Assembly (NCBI GenBank): GCA_016928075.1
Contig: JAFGLJ010000052.1
Span: 1 to 53,735 of the forward strand
Length of the DNA stretch: 53,735 bases
Direction of reading: 5' to 3'
Source of the DNA: Bacteroidales bacterium
GTDB taxonomy: Bacteria > Bacteroidota > Bacteroidia > Bacteroidales > VadinHA17
Of the stretch, positions 16,647-26,414 are shown piece after piece. The notes below the pieces were generated by a model, which had not been told where the DNA came from, did not search any database, and was given only the letters and a program-made list of their open reading frames with translations. Each line of letters begins with the position of its first letter. Within the stretch, counting starts at the first letter, position 1. The position numbers and the translations under genes are program-made.

Positions 16647-17966
16647 TTATCTCGTACTCTCCAGAGTTTTTCCTTTCATCTCAATCAGGTATTTTTTAAA
16701 TATATAGTAGCTAATAAAAGTCATAAGTGAGTAAAAAACAAACACATAACCTGTTCCTCTCCCCCAGGCAAACAGACCTGTAACTATGGGAAACAGAAAA
16801 GTGGTCAGTCCATTAAAGAACCAGTGTGAGAATGACCCGATAGAAGCACCTCTTGCCCTGATATTATTGGGAAATATTTCGGCAAGGAGCACCCATATTA
16901 CAGCTCCCTGTGATGATGCAAAGAATGCAATAAAGCATATAAGGAAACCTAGGAGAAGCCATGATCCGAAAATATCGGACAGATATGCGACCGCAAATAA
17001 ACCAAGAAAAGTTCCCATCCCAAGGGTGCCGGTAAGAAGAAGTTTTTTTCTACCTATTTTATCAATTAATCTCATTGCAACCAATGTAAACAGAAGATTA
17101 ACAAATCCTATAATAACGGTTTGGCCGATGGCTGAATTAGTACTGAATCCCGCTGACCGGAATATATCTGTTGCATAATACATTATTATATTAATACCCG
17201 TAAACTGATTGAACATGCCAACGGCAATTCCAATGAGCACAAGTCTAAAATTTCCCCTTTCAAATAAGGCAGACAGTTTCTGGATTGATTCTTGATCAAT
17301 TGACTTCTGAATATCATCAATGATTTTATCAATATCTGCTCCCGGCGATACTTCATTAATAATACGTTTTGCTTCATCTGTTTTACCATCCTTGACCAGC
17401 CATCGGGGGCTTCTGCCTACCATAAATAACATCAATAAGAACACAATGGCCGGAATTGCCATTGAAAGCATCATAAACCGCCAGTTATTCTCACCTGTGC
17501 CTATTAGCAGAAAATCGGTAAAGAAAGCTAATAATATACCACTAACTATTGCAAGCTGGAAGCTTACTGTAAGCCTGCCACGGTATTCAGCAGGAGAAAT
17601 TTCTGAGATATAGAGAGGAGAGACCACTGAAGCACCACCTACAGCGATTCCTCCGATTAATCGAAAACCAATAAAAGTATAAATATCAGGTGCAAAGCCT
17701 GTTCCAATTGCGGAGATAAGAAAAAGAAGAGCAAGAATTCTAAGAACCATTCTTCTTCCAAATTTATCAGATTGTCGGCCTGCAAACAGAGCACCAAGTA
17801 TACAACCTACAAGTGCTGCACTGACTGTCGCCCCTTTCATTGCTTCAGTAAGAACAAAAAAATCTGTTAAAAAAGGTAATGCCCCGTTTATTACAGCCGT
17901 TTCAAAACCGAAAAGAAGTCCGCCCAGTGAGGCTGCAATTGTAGCAATGATGAGCCTTCTTGTCAT
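16647..17966 (-). CDS. Sugar porter-family MFS transporter
   Basis: A 439-residue permease with 12 predicted membrane segments. Sugar-porter signatures are GGLLFGFETAVINGAL in helix 1, SDKFGRRMVLRIL between helices 2 and 3, GRSPRWLVKDG at the end of the N-terminal half, and NQFTGINIIMYYATDIF in helix 7. These place it with XylE/GalP-type proton symporters, for import of a mono- or disaccharide. It is the first gene of a minus-strand unit with the epimerase and UroD-like genes. The 253 bp upstream (17967-18219) contain no gene and no clear TAnnTTTG box on this strand. Confidence 0.9.
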   Translation of the reverse strand: MTRRLIIATIAASLGGLLFGFETAVINGALPFLTDFFVLTEAMKGATVSAALVGCILGALFAGRQSDKFGRRMVLRILALLFLISAIGTGFAPDIYTFIGFRLIGGIAVGGASVVSPLYISEISPAEYRGRLTVSFQLAIVSGILLAFFTDFLLIGTGENNWRFMMLSMAIPAIVFLLMLFMVGRSPRWLVKDGKTDEAKRIINEVSPGADIDKIIDDIQKSIDQESIQKLSALFERGNFRLVLIGIAVGMFNQFTGINIIMYYATDIFRSAGFSTNSAIGQTVIIGFVNLLFTLVAMRLIDKIGRKKLLLTGTLGMGTFLGLFAVAYLSDIFGSWLLLGFLICFIAFFASSQGAVIWVLLAEIFPNNIRARGASIGSFSHWFFNGLTTFLFPIVTGLFAWGRGTGYVFVFYSLMTFISYYIFKKYLIEMKGKTLESTR

Positions 17967-18219
17967 TGTATAATTGTATTTAACAGGTAAAATAGATGAT
18001 ATATTAATTTAAATCCGTCAACCAACCTGCACAATCACATAATACCACAGAACATAATAAAATAATACCAATATACTATTTTACTTAAAAAGAGTTAACA
18101 TATTTATAAATTGTATGGATCTGCCATTCCGGGGATCACAAATCTTCCAAAATACTATTATTTGGATATTAAAGGAGTAACTGAAAAAGGTTTCTAATCA
18201 AAAAGCCTGCTTAGCTAAA

Positions 18220-18876
18220 TTAATATGAATGAATCAGGATCATCCGGCGAACCAATATCTCCTCCCCGGTTCTGAGGCAATAGAAGTAAATACCGTCAGG
18301 CAGGCATTTTACGTCAAAAATGACACTGTATTTGCCGGGCTGAAGATAATCAGTTACCATTTCATAACATTTGTAACCATATTCATTAAATAAGCATAAC
18401 TCAACGAAACCCTCCTTATAAGTTTCAAATTCTATTCTGGTTATGGTATCACATGGGTTAGGAATATTTTGACCAAGATCTATCTTATCAGGTTTTATAT
18501 CATCTGCTATTAAGAGCAGTCCCTTATAAAAATCCGCCCGGCCTTCAATCCATGCTGATCCATCCTGACAGGCCCATGGTATTACAAGGAGCTTTATTGT
18601 TGAATGCCTTTCATTGATAAGAAATTCGACTTCAGTACTGTTAACATACTCAGAAAAGCCGTTATTTTCAACCGGATACTCGTCTGGATACAATCCTTTA
18701 TTACACCTGCCGGCAACATTGAGTAGAACTGAAGGAAGATGGCTATAGTGTGCAGAGCTATTCCCTGTCAGTATTATTGCAACCGGGCTCGCTGACAGAA
18801 AATGAGGTAGTGAATAAGCAGGCAGGCTGATTATCAACAATTGAATAACTATAATATGTATTATTAATCGTCTCAC
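18220..18876 (-). CDS. Small exported protein with type IX-like C-terminal sorting domain
   Basis: A 218-residue protein with a hydrophobic leader (MRRLIIHIIVIQLLIISLPAYS). The middle has no recognised fold. The C-terminal ~80 residues (DLGQNIPNPCDTITRIEF, LFNEYGYKCYEM, LPDGIYFYCL and a basic RRMILIHSY end) match the Por secretion-system C-terminal sorting-domain pattern: a conserved NIPNP start, a YDxxG-like turn and a GIYFY strand. It would therefore be exported and attached at the surface. The start codon is GTG, overlapped by an ATG-TGA pair. The cargo part is very short (about 115 residues), so it may be an adhesin-like or remnant protein. Confidence 0.7.
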   Translation of the reverse strand: MRRLIIHIIVIQLLIISLPAYSLPHFLSASPVAIILTGNSSAHYSHLPSVLLNVAGRCNKGLYPDEYPVENNGFSEYVNSTEVEFLINERHSTIKLLVIPWACQDGSAWIEGRADFYKGLLLIADDIKPDKIDLGQNIPNPCDTITRIEFETYKEGFVELCLFNEYGYKCYEMVTDYLQPGKYSVIFDVKCLPDGIYFYCLRTGEEILVRRMILIHSY

Positions 18877-19122
18877 ATTATAATGACCCTTAACAAATAA
18901 AATAACCTATTCCTTTTTTCCGTTTTTTTCTAACCGGGACGCAAATTCATATGCTTCCTCAATTTTGAAATGGATTGAAGTATCAAGTTCAGAGATCGTG
19001 AAACACAACCTGTTTTACACTTAAGCGGTATAACAGGGTGAAAGTATTCCAGGCAACAGGTACTTCATGTTAGAGATTTACTATATTTACATCTCTCATA
19101 CAATAATCAAACAGTTACAGAT

Positions 19123-21834
19123 ATGAAAAAGACTCTAACCCTGTTTCTACTGATCGCACTTGGTTTCGTGCAGCTTTCCGCCCAGAAGAAGGCCCTCACA
19201 CGGGAAGACTATGATAAGTGGCAGAACCTTGGATATCATACTATTTCTGATGATGGTAATTGGATTTCATATACAATCTCTCCGGTTGAGGGGAATGATA
19301 CCCTTTTTATTATCTCATCGGATAAAGAAACTGAATATAAGCTTGGACTTTGCTCTTCACCTTCTTTCTCTGATGACTCCCGCTGGCTGGCAGCAAGGAA
19401 AGGTTATAGCAAGGATGAAACAGAAAAAATGAGAGAGCAGAAAAAGAAAATCCAGAATAAAGTTGTTCTGCTAAACCTTGAGAAAGGTACAAAGAGAATA
19501 TTTGAAGATATCCAACAATTTACTCTCAGCAAAGACAGTAAGCACCTTATTATGAGCGGGTATGCCGCCGAAAATTCAAAAAGCTATGATCTCTATACCT
19601 ATGATCTTGAATCAGGGATAATGAAAAATATCGGGAATGTGTCTGATTACGGTCTGAATAAGAAAGGCAACCGTCTTGCTTATATAATTGATGCCGAAGG
19701 TATGAAAGGCAATGGTGTGGAATTATTCAACCTGGACGATTATAGCATAAGGATTATAGATACTGATACAACCACCTATACCAAACTGGCATGGGAAAAG
19801 GAAGGTAATGCTTTCAGCTTCCTCAAGTCATTTTCTGATACCGGTTATGTAGAAAAGAATCATAGCGTTTTTGCCGTTCTGGACATATACGATAATTTAC
19901 AAATTAAAAGCCTCAATCCACGTGATCAGGATGTTATACCTGATAGTTTAAGGATAAGAGAGACTTTTATTCCCAGATTCTCAAAGGATATGAGCATACT
20001 CTACTTCGGGATTTACGACTGGCATGTCAAGGAGAAAAAAGAAAAAGGAAAGGATAAAAAGGACGAAAAAATACCGGATGTCGATATCTGGCACTGGAAA
20101 GATGATCCCATCCAACCTGAACAGGAAAAGATTTACGAGAGATCAGACAAAGATTTTGTATACCTGTGTTCATGGAATCTTGATAAAGATGAAGTATACA
20201 GAATTACCAGCGAAGAATTCACGGACTATAATATAACAGCCGATGGGAAAAACGTGATTGTTAGCACCGATCTTCCTTACCAGCCTGCATTCAGGCAGGA
20301 ATATTTCGACCATTATATTGTAAATGCCTCTGATGGCGATCGCAAACTAATAGCTAAAAACTTTACCAGCCTGAGAAATTCATCACCCGATGGTAAATAT
20401 ATTCCTTATTTCAGGGAAAAGAACTGGTGGGTCTATGACATTCAGGAAGGTGAAAACAGGATAATAAGCTCAGCGATAGATACAGAACTCTGGGATACGA
20501 GGGACGATAGTCCAAGGGAAGTAAAACCACCCTTTGGTTCAGGAGGATGGTACGAGGACGACAGTCACATGCTTGTTTATGATGAATACGATGTATGGAA
20601 AGTATCACCTGTCACCGCTGAAGCTAAGAAGCTTACTGAAGGACGCGAGGATGAAATCAGATTCAGAACAATAAGGCTTGATTACGAGAATGACTTTTTT
20701 GAACACGATAAAGACCTTTACCTCTCGGCCATGGGTGATAAAACAAAGAAGAGTGGATTTTATCGTATCAGCCCTGACGGCAAAATACAGAAACTGATCT
20801 TTGACGATTATTATATCTCCGGACTGAGGAAAGCGAAAGATGAAGACAGGCTGGTATACCGTTCCGAAAGTTATTCAGATTCCCCTGATCTTTTCCTGAC
20901 TAACAGCCTTTTCAGGAAAAAAGAGCAGCTGACAAATACAAACCTTCAGCAGTCAGAATATTTCTGGGGAAAAAGTGAACTGATTGAATTCACCAACAAG
21001 GACGGCAAGGAGCTGCAGGGCGCCCTGTTCTATCCTGCCAATTATGAAAAGGGTAAAAAGTACCCGATGATAGTTTATATCTACGAGATAAGATCTACAT
21101 CCGTACACAGTTATGTCAGCCCGAGTCCGAAAAGTGCATATAACACCACTAACTACACAACAGATGGATTTTTTGTATTCCAGCCTGACATAGTATATAA
21201 GATGAACCACCCGGGTCAATCGGCCGTCGATTGCGTGGTTCCGGCTGTTGAGAAAGTAATTGAAACGGGGATGATAGATAAGGACAGGATAGCCCTGATG
21301 GGACATAGCTGGGGGGCATACCAGACAAGCTTCATTATCACGCAGACCGACCTTTTCGCAGCTGCGATAGCAGGTGCCCCGCTGATAAACATGATAAGCA
21401 TGTACAATGAAATATACTGGAATACGGGGAACCCCAACCAGCAAATCTTTGAGACATCCCAGGGCAGATTACGAGAACCATGGTGGGAAATCATGGATGA
21501 GTATATGGACAATTCACCAATGTTCAATGCTGCCAATATTACAACTCCCCTGCTCGTTACTTTTGGCAACCAGGATGGGGCTGTTGACTGGCACCAGGGT
21601 ATAGAAATGTTTACTACAATGCGTAGAATGCAAAAACCATATATCATGCTGGTTTATGAAGGGGAAAATCATGGCTTGAGGAAAGATGAAAACATGTTGG
21701 ATTACTCGTTGAAGGTAAAACAGTTCATCGATCATTATCTGCTTGGAAAGCCTGCTGAAGAGTGGATAAAAGAAGGTAAAACTTACATGGAGAAAAAACA
21801 GGAAGAAGATCTCGCAAAAGAAAAAGAGAAATGA
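19123..21834 (+). CDS. S9-family serine peptidase (prolyl oligopeptidase type)
   Basis: A 903-residue exported peptidase with a signal peptide (MKKTLTLFLLIALGFVQLSA). A long N-terminal beta-propeller-like region (about residues 25-620) is followed by an alpha/beta-hydrolase domain. The catalytic triad is readable: S729 in MGHSWGAY, D818 in FGNQDGAVDW and H850 in GENHG. The nucleophile elbow GHSWG differs from the usual GxSYGG and is seen in a large Bacteroidota subgroup of unknown specificity. The C-terminus is Lys/Glu-rich. It stands alone; upstream 246 bp contain only a short possible hairpin (CCTGTT/AACAGG at about 19009-19037). Confidence 0.88.
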   Translation: MKKTLTLFLLIALGFVQLSAQKKALTREDYDKWQNLGYHTISDDGNWISYTISPVEGNDTLFIISSDKETEYKLGLCSSPSFSDDSRWLAARKGYSKDETEKMREQKKKIQNKVVLLNLEKGTKRIFEDIQQFTLSKDSKHLIMSGYAAENSKSYDLYTYDLESGIMKNIGNVSDYGLNKKGNRLAYIIDAEGMKGNGVELFNLDDYSIRIIDTDTTTYTKLAWEKEGNAFSFLKSFSDTGYVEKNHSVFAVLDIYDNLQIKSLNPRDQDVIPDSLRIRETFIPRFSKDMSILYFGIYDWHVKEKKEKGKDKKDEKIPDVDIWHWKDDPIQPEQEKIYERSDKDFVYLCSWNLDKDEVYRITSEEFTDYNITADGKNVIVSTDLPYQPAFRQEYFDHYIVNASDGDRKLIAKNFTSLRNSSPDGKYIPYFREKNWWVYDIQEGENRIISSAIDTELWDTRDDSPREVKPPFGSGGWYEDDSHMLVYDEYDVWKVSPVTAEAKKLTEGREDEIRFRTIRLDYENDFFEHDKDLYLSAMGDKTKKSGFYRISPDGKIQKLIFDDYYISGLRKAKDEDRLVYRSESYSDSPDLFLTNSLFRKKEQLTNTNLQQSEYFWGKSELIEFTNKDGKELQGALFYPANYEKGKKYPMIVYIYEIRSTSVHSYVSPSPKSAYNTTNYTTDGFFVFQPDIVYKMNHPGQSAVDCVVPAVEKVIETGMIDKDRIALMGHSWGAYQTSFIITQTDLFAAAIAGAPLINMISMYNEIYWNTGNPNQQIFETSQGRLREPWWEIMDEYMDNSPMFNAANITTPLLVTFGNQDGAVDWHQGIEMFTTMRRMQKPYIMLVYEGENHGLRKDENMLDYSLKVKQFIDHYLLGKPAEEWIKEGKTYMEKKQEEDLAKEKEK

Positions 21835-21952
21835 ATGCAAAATACTGAGGGATTCTTTAAACCCTGTGATTTATGTAATAAGCTGAAATTTATTGCCCGG
21901 TAATAATTATTGATTACTTTTAGATCCTTAGTGGCTCTCAATAGCATTATTT

Positions 21953-24900
21953 ATGAGTGAAGAGATCCTGAAAGCCCTGATGCAACTGTTTGCCCTGATC
22001 ATAAAGCAGGATGGAGGGATGCTGTCAAGCGAAAGGGAGTATGTGGTAAATTTCCTCGAGAAACAGCTCAGCCACGATTCAGTAAATGAATATCTTGAAC
22101 TCTTCGACAGGGATGTCGGGCCATTAATGGATCATGCGCCCGTGGTTGAGAATAAACCTCCTTCGCTAAAAGATTCCGTTAAAATATTCGGTATCTGTAA
22201 ACAAATTAACCGTACTCTCAACCAATCACAAAAAGTTGTTGTGCTTATGCGGTTGTATGAACTGGTTAACGCTGATAAAAGGTATACCCTACAGCGCATG
22301 AATATCATTAACACAGTAGCAGAGGTATTCAGAATATTGCCGGAAGAATTTAAAAGCATAGAGCTATTTGTTAAACAAGATACCGACAGGGAGCCCGGTG
22401 ATAGCTCAATACTGGTTCTCAAGCTGCATACCAGGTGCCCTGATTGCGAGAATGATCCGGATAGAGAGCAACTGGACGCGAATTTTCTGGTCATTTTGTG
22501 GATACCAAGTGTGGACCTGTATTTTATCAAACACTATTCTGATAATCCCCTGTTGCTGAACGGACTGCCTCTTGATTCCGGGAAAATATACACTATGGCT
22601 AAAGGAAGCTCCCTGAAATATCAGCATGGTCAGCCATTATATTACAGTGACATATCAGCCCATTACCTGTTAAAAAAATCATTCCACAAAATCAGCCTGG
22701 AGGCAGAAAACCTTGTTTATAAATTTCCGGGTGGTCAGACAGGCATCAATAATATTAATATAGCTGAAAGAGAAGGTAATCTAATTGGTATAATGGGCAG
22801 CAGCGGCGCTGGTAAAACTACCCTGCTCAACCTCCTGAGCGGAATTTATAAACCGGCAAGCGGCACGGTAAAAATAAACGGTATCGATCTAAACAAAAAA
22901 TCCGGTGCACTGGATGGTATAATTGGTTATGTCCCCCAGGACGACATGCTTATGGAAGATCTTACAGTTTTCGAGAATCTTTATTATGCTGCATGCCTGT
23001 GTTTTAAAAATCTGACACGACAGGAGATTACACATAAAGTTGATACGATGCTCAGATCCCTTGGTCTTTATGAAAAAAGAGACCTGAAAGTTGGTTCTGT
23101 TCTCAATAAGGTCATTAGTGGCGGTCAGAGGAAAAGACTGAATATAGCACTGGAGCTTATTCGTGAACCCTTAATACTGTTTCTGGATGAACCCACCTCA
23201 GGGCTGTCATCCAGAGATTCCGAAAATGTAATTGACCTGCTTAGGGAACTGACTTTAAAAAGCAAACTTATATTTACAGTGGTACACCAGCCATCTTCAG
23301 AGATATACAAAGTATTTGACAGGATAATCATTCTTGATGAAGGTGGCGAAATGATTTACTACGGCAACCCTATAGAGGCACTTATACATTTTAAAACTAT
23401 CGATGAACAAGTGGAAAGCCATATAGGTGAATGCCCGACATGTGGAAACATAAACCCGGAAACCATTTTCAATATCGTTGAAAAAGAAATAGTAGATGAG
23501 TTTGGAAGGTATACCGGGGTCAGAAAACGCTCAACCTCTGAATGGGCAGAGAAATATATAGAGTTACATCCGGCTATACCTTTCCGTAAGATTAAAACCA
23601 GGCCCAGGTCAAATCTTAATAGACCAAACCTTCTCAAACAGCTCCTGATCTTTTTACGCAGGGACCTGAGCAGCAAGATATCCAACCGGCAATATGTATT
23701 ATTAACCCTGCTGGAAGCACCTGTTCTGGGATTCATATTATCATACATAATAAGATATATAGCTGACCCCGACTCCAAAAACTACATCTTCAGGGAAAAT
23801 GAGAATATCCCTATTTATATATTCATGTGCCTCATAGTGGCCCTGTTCTTAGGACTTATTACCAGCGCCGAGGAAATATTCAAGGATAAGAAGATTCGCA
23901 AAAGGGAACATTTTCTTAATTTGAGCAATGGCAGTTATCTAGCCGCAAAAGTGATTATCTTATTCTCGATATCTGCCTTGCAGTCATTTCTGTTTCTGAT
24001 AGTGGCTAATCCCCTGCTTGGAATAAAAGGCCTTTTCTTCCAATACTGGTTTGCTCTTTTTACCACAGCAACATTTGCAAATATTCTGGGTCTTAATGTT
24101 TCAGCCGCTTTTAACTCCGCGATAACCATATATATTATAGTGCCTCTGCTTATGATCCCAATGATGGTGTTAAGCGGGGCAATGTTCCAGTTTGATAAAC
24201 TCAACCGCACTCTGGGCAGTGTGGACAAAGTTCCATGGATAGCTGAATTTATGCCCACGAAATGGACTTATGAAGCCCTTATGGTAACACAGTTCAAGGA
24301 TAATGAATATGATAAACTGATCTATGACATGAATAAAACCATCAGTGTTTCTGACTATAATACCATATATCGTATACCTGAACTGGAGAATGCCCTGAAC
24401 ACTACGGTTTTGAATTTCAGAAGAAACCTGTTATCAGAAGAAAATCCATCCAGGCTGCCCCTGCTGAAGAATGAAATTATCAAAATGTCACAAAATAAGG
24501 ACCTTTATAAGTTCAAAGAGATAGATAAACTGAATTTTTCTGATTTCAATAATATTGTAGCTGAAAAACTATATTTATATCTTGACTCTGTAAATTCCTT
24601 ATTCATGAGAAAAAGTAATTCTGCTGACATAAGAAAAGACAGATTTATAAGTGCCAACCGTGAGAAGCTTGACAGGTTATTTAACCAGTATCATAACGAC
24701 AGGCTTGAAGAAATAGTCAGGAAAATCTATGAGAAAAACAAGATTCTTGAGTTCAGGGACAGGCTTGTTCAGAATTATGACCCGATCTACCGTGACCCTC
24801 CCGGTAATGAATTTCTTGCCTTCAGGAGTCATTTCTTTGCTCCGACCAAAGTGTCAGGGGGTTTAAGATTTGAAACTTATACATTCAATATGATATTCGT

Positions 24901-24982
24901 ATGGTTCATGTCATTTGTATTCTATGTTCTTTTATACTATAACGTATTAGAGCGAATCATTAATTCTTTCTCAAAAAGATAA
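21953..24982 (+). CDS. ABCG-like ABC transporter (ATPase-permease fusion) with TerB-like N-terminus
   Basis: A 1009-residue fusion. The first ~130 residues (LKALMQLFALIIKQDGGMLS ...) look like a TerB/DnaJ-associated helical domain. Residues of about 140-240 are beta-rich and FHA-like, with a CPDC motif. The ABC domain has Walker A GSSGAGKT (K288), signature ISGGQRKRLNIALELI and Walker B ILFLDEPTSGLSS. A linker with CPTC follows, then an ABC-2 permease with about six membrane helices, interrupted by a long soluble segment (about residues 790-960) before the final helix. The order ATPase-then-permease is that of ABCG half-transporters. The substrate is unknown. Confidence 0.85.
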   Translation: MSEEILKALMQLFALIIKQDGGMLSSEREYVVNFLEKQLSHDSVNEYLELFDRDVGPLMDHAPVVENKPPSLKDSVKIFGICKQINRTLNQSQKVVVLMRLYELVNADKRYTLQRMNIINTVAEVFRILPEEFKSIELFVKQDTDREPGDSSILVLKLHTRCPDCENDPDREQLDANFLVILWIPSVDLYFIKHYSDNPLLLNGLPLDSGKIYTMAKGSSLKYQHGQPLYYSDISAHYLLKKSFHKISLEAENLVYKFPGGQTGINNINIAEREGNLIGIMGSSGAGKTTLLNLLSGIYKPASGTVKINGIDLNKKSGALDGIIGYVPQDDMLMEDLTVFENLYYAACLCFKNLTRQEITHKVDTMLRSLGLYEKRDLKVGSVLNKVISGGQRKRLNIALELIREPLILFLDEPTSGLSSRDSENVIDLLRELTLKSKLIFTVVHQPSSEIYKVFDRIIILDEGGEMIYYGNPIEALIHFKTIDEQVESHIGECPTCGNINPETIFNIVEKEIVDEFGRYTGVRKRSTSEWAEKYIELHPAIPFRKIKTRPRSNLNRPNLLKQLLIFLRRDLSSKISNRQYVLLTLLEAPVLGFILSYIIRYIADPDSKNYIFRENENIPIYIFMCLIVALFLGLITSAEEIFKDKKIRKREHFLNLSNGSYLAAKVIILFSISALQSFLFLIVANPLLGIKGLFFQYWFALFTTATFANILGLNVSAAFNSAITIYIIVPLLMIPMMVLSGAMFQFDKLNRTLGSVDKVPWIAEFMPTKWTYEALMVTQFKDNEYDKLIYDMNKTISVSDYNTIYRIPELENALNTTVLNFRRNLLSEENPSRLPLLKNEIIKMSQNKDLYKFKEIDKLNFSDFNNIVAEKLYLYLDSVNSLFMRKSNSADIRKDRFISANREKLDRLFNQYHNDRLEEIVRKIYEKNKILEFRDRLVQNYDPIYRDPPGNEFLAFRSHFFAPTKVSGGLRFETYTFNMIFVWFMSFVFYVLLYYNVLERIINSFSKR

Positions 24983-25021
24983 TCTATTGATATTGTAACT
25001 TAAATAATATTATTATTTTTT

Positions 25022-25029
25022 TACTTTTG
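25022..25029 (+). promoter_or_regulatory. Possible -7 box (TACTTTTG) for the lipoprotein gene
   Basis: TACTTTTG matches the Bacteroidota -7 element TAnnTTTG and lies 26 bases before the ATG. No TTTG is found at the ideal spacing upstream, so only half of the promoter is supported. Confidence 0.4.
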
Positions 25030-25055
25030 TAGTCTAAAGTCAATAATGCTTCAAC

Positions 25056-25970
25056 ATGAAAAAAGCAGTCTACAGTCTTGCAATCTTGTTTATCCTGGTT
25101 CTTTTGTTCTCCTGTAAGAACACCGGGAAAAAAGGATCAGAATTTGTCTTCCCTGAATCTGACTCCATTCCCGTTAAGGAAGCCGAAAAGTTAAGTCGTG
25201 AAGCCATTGATGATATTGTTCAGAACATTGGTTCCCCGGTAGAAATGTCAGCCCTGCTTCTTGAACTTGATGTTCCTTTCATTGCTGAACACATGGCATC
25301 AATTGAACAGGCAGAAAACCTGAGCACAAACTTCCAGAAGGCACTGCGCCTTGGGATTTATGGAGCAGACCTTGGCTATCTGAATATTTATGAAAAAACA
25401 GGTACTGCGGTTGAAACACTTTCAACAATAAACAAGCTTGCAGATGGTTTAAGGGTCGGACAGTTTTTTGATTTCGAAACGCTGAAAAAGCTTGCCATAA
25501 ATAAAAGCAATGTTGATTCACTGCTTTTCCTGTCAGTTCGTTCCTATAATGAGATTGATAAATACCTCCGTGAAAATGACCGTGGAAATCTATCAGCCCT
25601 CATGATAACGGGGGTCTGGCTGGAAGCACAATATCTGGCATGTCAGATAGTTAAAGATTATCCCCATCTAGACCTTAAAAACAGGATAGGTGAACAAAAG
25701 ATCATAATCAATGACCTGCTTTTGTTGCTGCGGCCCTATAATGAGTCCAGTGATGAATACCGTGAGCTTTATAATGATTTTGAACTTCTGAAACGTCAAT
25801 ATTCAGATGTCAGCATAACATTTACCCCGGGTGAGCCTGAAACAGTAGAAAAAGAAGGCAGGCTTGTTGTTATTCAGAACGAAGAAAGCACTGTGGTAAT
25901 CAGTGACGATATGCTGGAGGGGATAATAAAGAAAACGGAAGAAATCAGAAATAGAATAATATCACTTTAA
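25056..25970 (+). CDS. Hypothetical lipoprotein, helical
   Basis: A 304-residue protein with a signal peptide and lipobox LLFSC (Cys20). The mature part is mostly helical (YGADLGYLNIYEKTG, GLRVGQFFDFETLKKLA, MITGVWLEAQYLACQI) without a motif that I can name. It is followed 10 bases later by a small exported protein, and both follow the ABCG-like transporter on the same strand, so an envelope role is possible. A TAnnTTTG box 26 bp upstream suggests its own promoter. Confidence 0.65.
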   Translation: MKKAVYSLAILFILVLLFSCKNTGKKGSEFVFPESDSIPVKEAEKLSREAIDDIVQNIGSPVEMSALLLELDVPFIAEHMASIEQAENLSTNFQKALRLGIYGADLGYLNIYEKTGTAVETLSTINKLADGLRVGQFFDFETLKKLAINKSNVDSLLFLSVRSYNEIDKYLRENDRGNLSALMITGVWLEAQYLACQIVKDYPHLDLKNRIGEQKIIINDLLLLLRPYNESSDEYRELYNDFELLKRQYSDVSITFTPGEPETVEKEGRLVVIQNEESTVVISDDMLEGIIKKTEEIRNRIISL

Positions 25971-25979
25971 CTCCTGGAT

Positions 25980-26414
25980 ATGAAAAGGACAACGATTGTT
26001 TTTATCACCTTATTACTGGCTGTCTTCGCCCTTAATGCCCAGGATCAGCAGCAGATGGTTACTGATTGTGCTCTCAGTATAGCCGGAAATACTACCTACC
26101 TTAAAGATTTTGTTATTAAGTTACCGGAAACGACTGACCAGGGTAATATTCCTGTTCATAAAGAGAATATATACCTGATGAAAAAACAAAGATACCTGTT
26201 TACCCAATGTAACGCTAATGATTCTGATGGAGAGTTGACAATTGAATTATATGATGCCAATAATCTGATTACAAGCTCAATAAACAAGAAAAGCGGTAAA
26301 GTTTATTCGTCTGTGGAGTTTTCATGTAATAAAACAGGCCTGTATACTATATGGTATTCATTTAAGGATGGAAAAAAAGGCACCGGGGTAGGAATAGTAT
26401 CGCTTCTTAAATGA
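25980..26414 (+). CDS. Small exported hypothetical protein
   Basis: A 144-residue protein with a signal peptide (MKRTTIVFITLLLAVFALNA). The mature part is beta-rich (TYLKDFVIKLPE, GELTIELYDANNLITSS, VEFSCNKTGLYTIWYSF) and looks like a small beta-sandwich such as a C2- or PKD-like fold; no family is recognised. It is 9 bp downstream of the lipoprotein gene and likely co-transcribed. Its 3' end overlaps the convergent membrane-protein gene by 8 bp. Confidence 0.65.
   Translation: MKRTTIVFITLLLAVFALNAQDQQQMVTDCALSIAGNTTYLKDFVIKLPETTDQGNIPVHKENIYLMKKQRYLFTQCNANDSDGELTIELYDANNLITSSINKKSGKVYSSVEFSCNKTGLYTIWYSFKDGKKGTGVGIVSLLK

Noticed and set aside
19123..21834. Acylaminoacyl-peptidase or DPP-IV assignment for this S9 peptidase
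   Set aside because: The GHSWG elbow and lack of the double-Glu DPP-IV motif do not allow either specific name.
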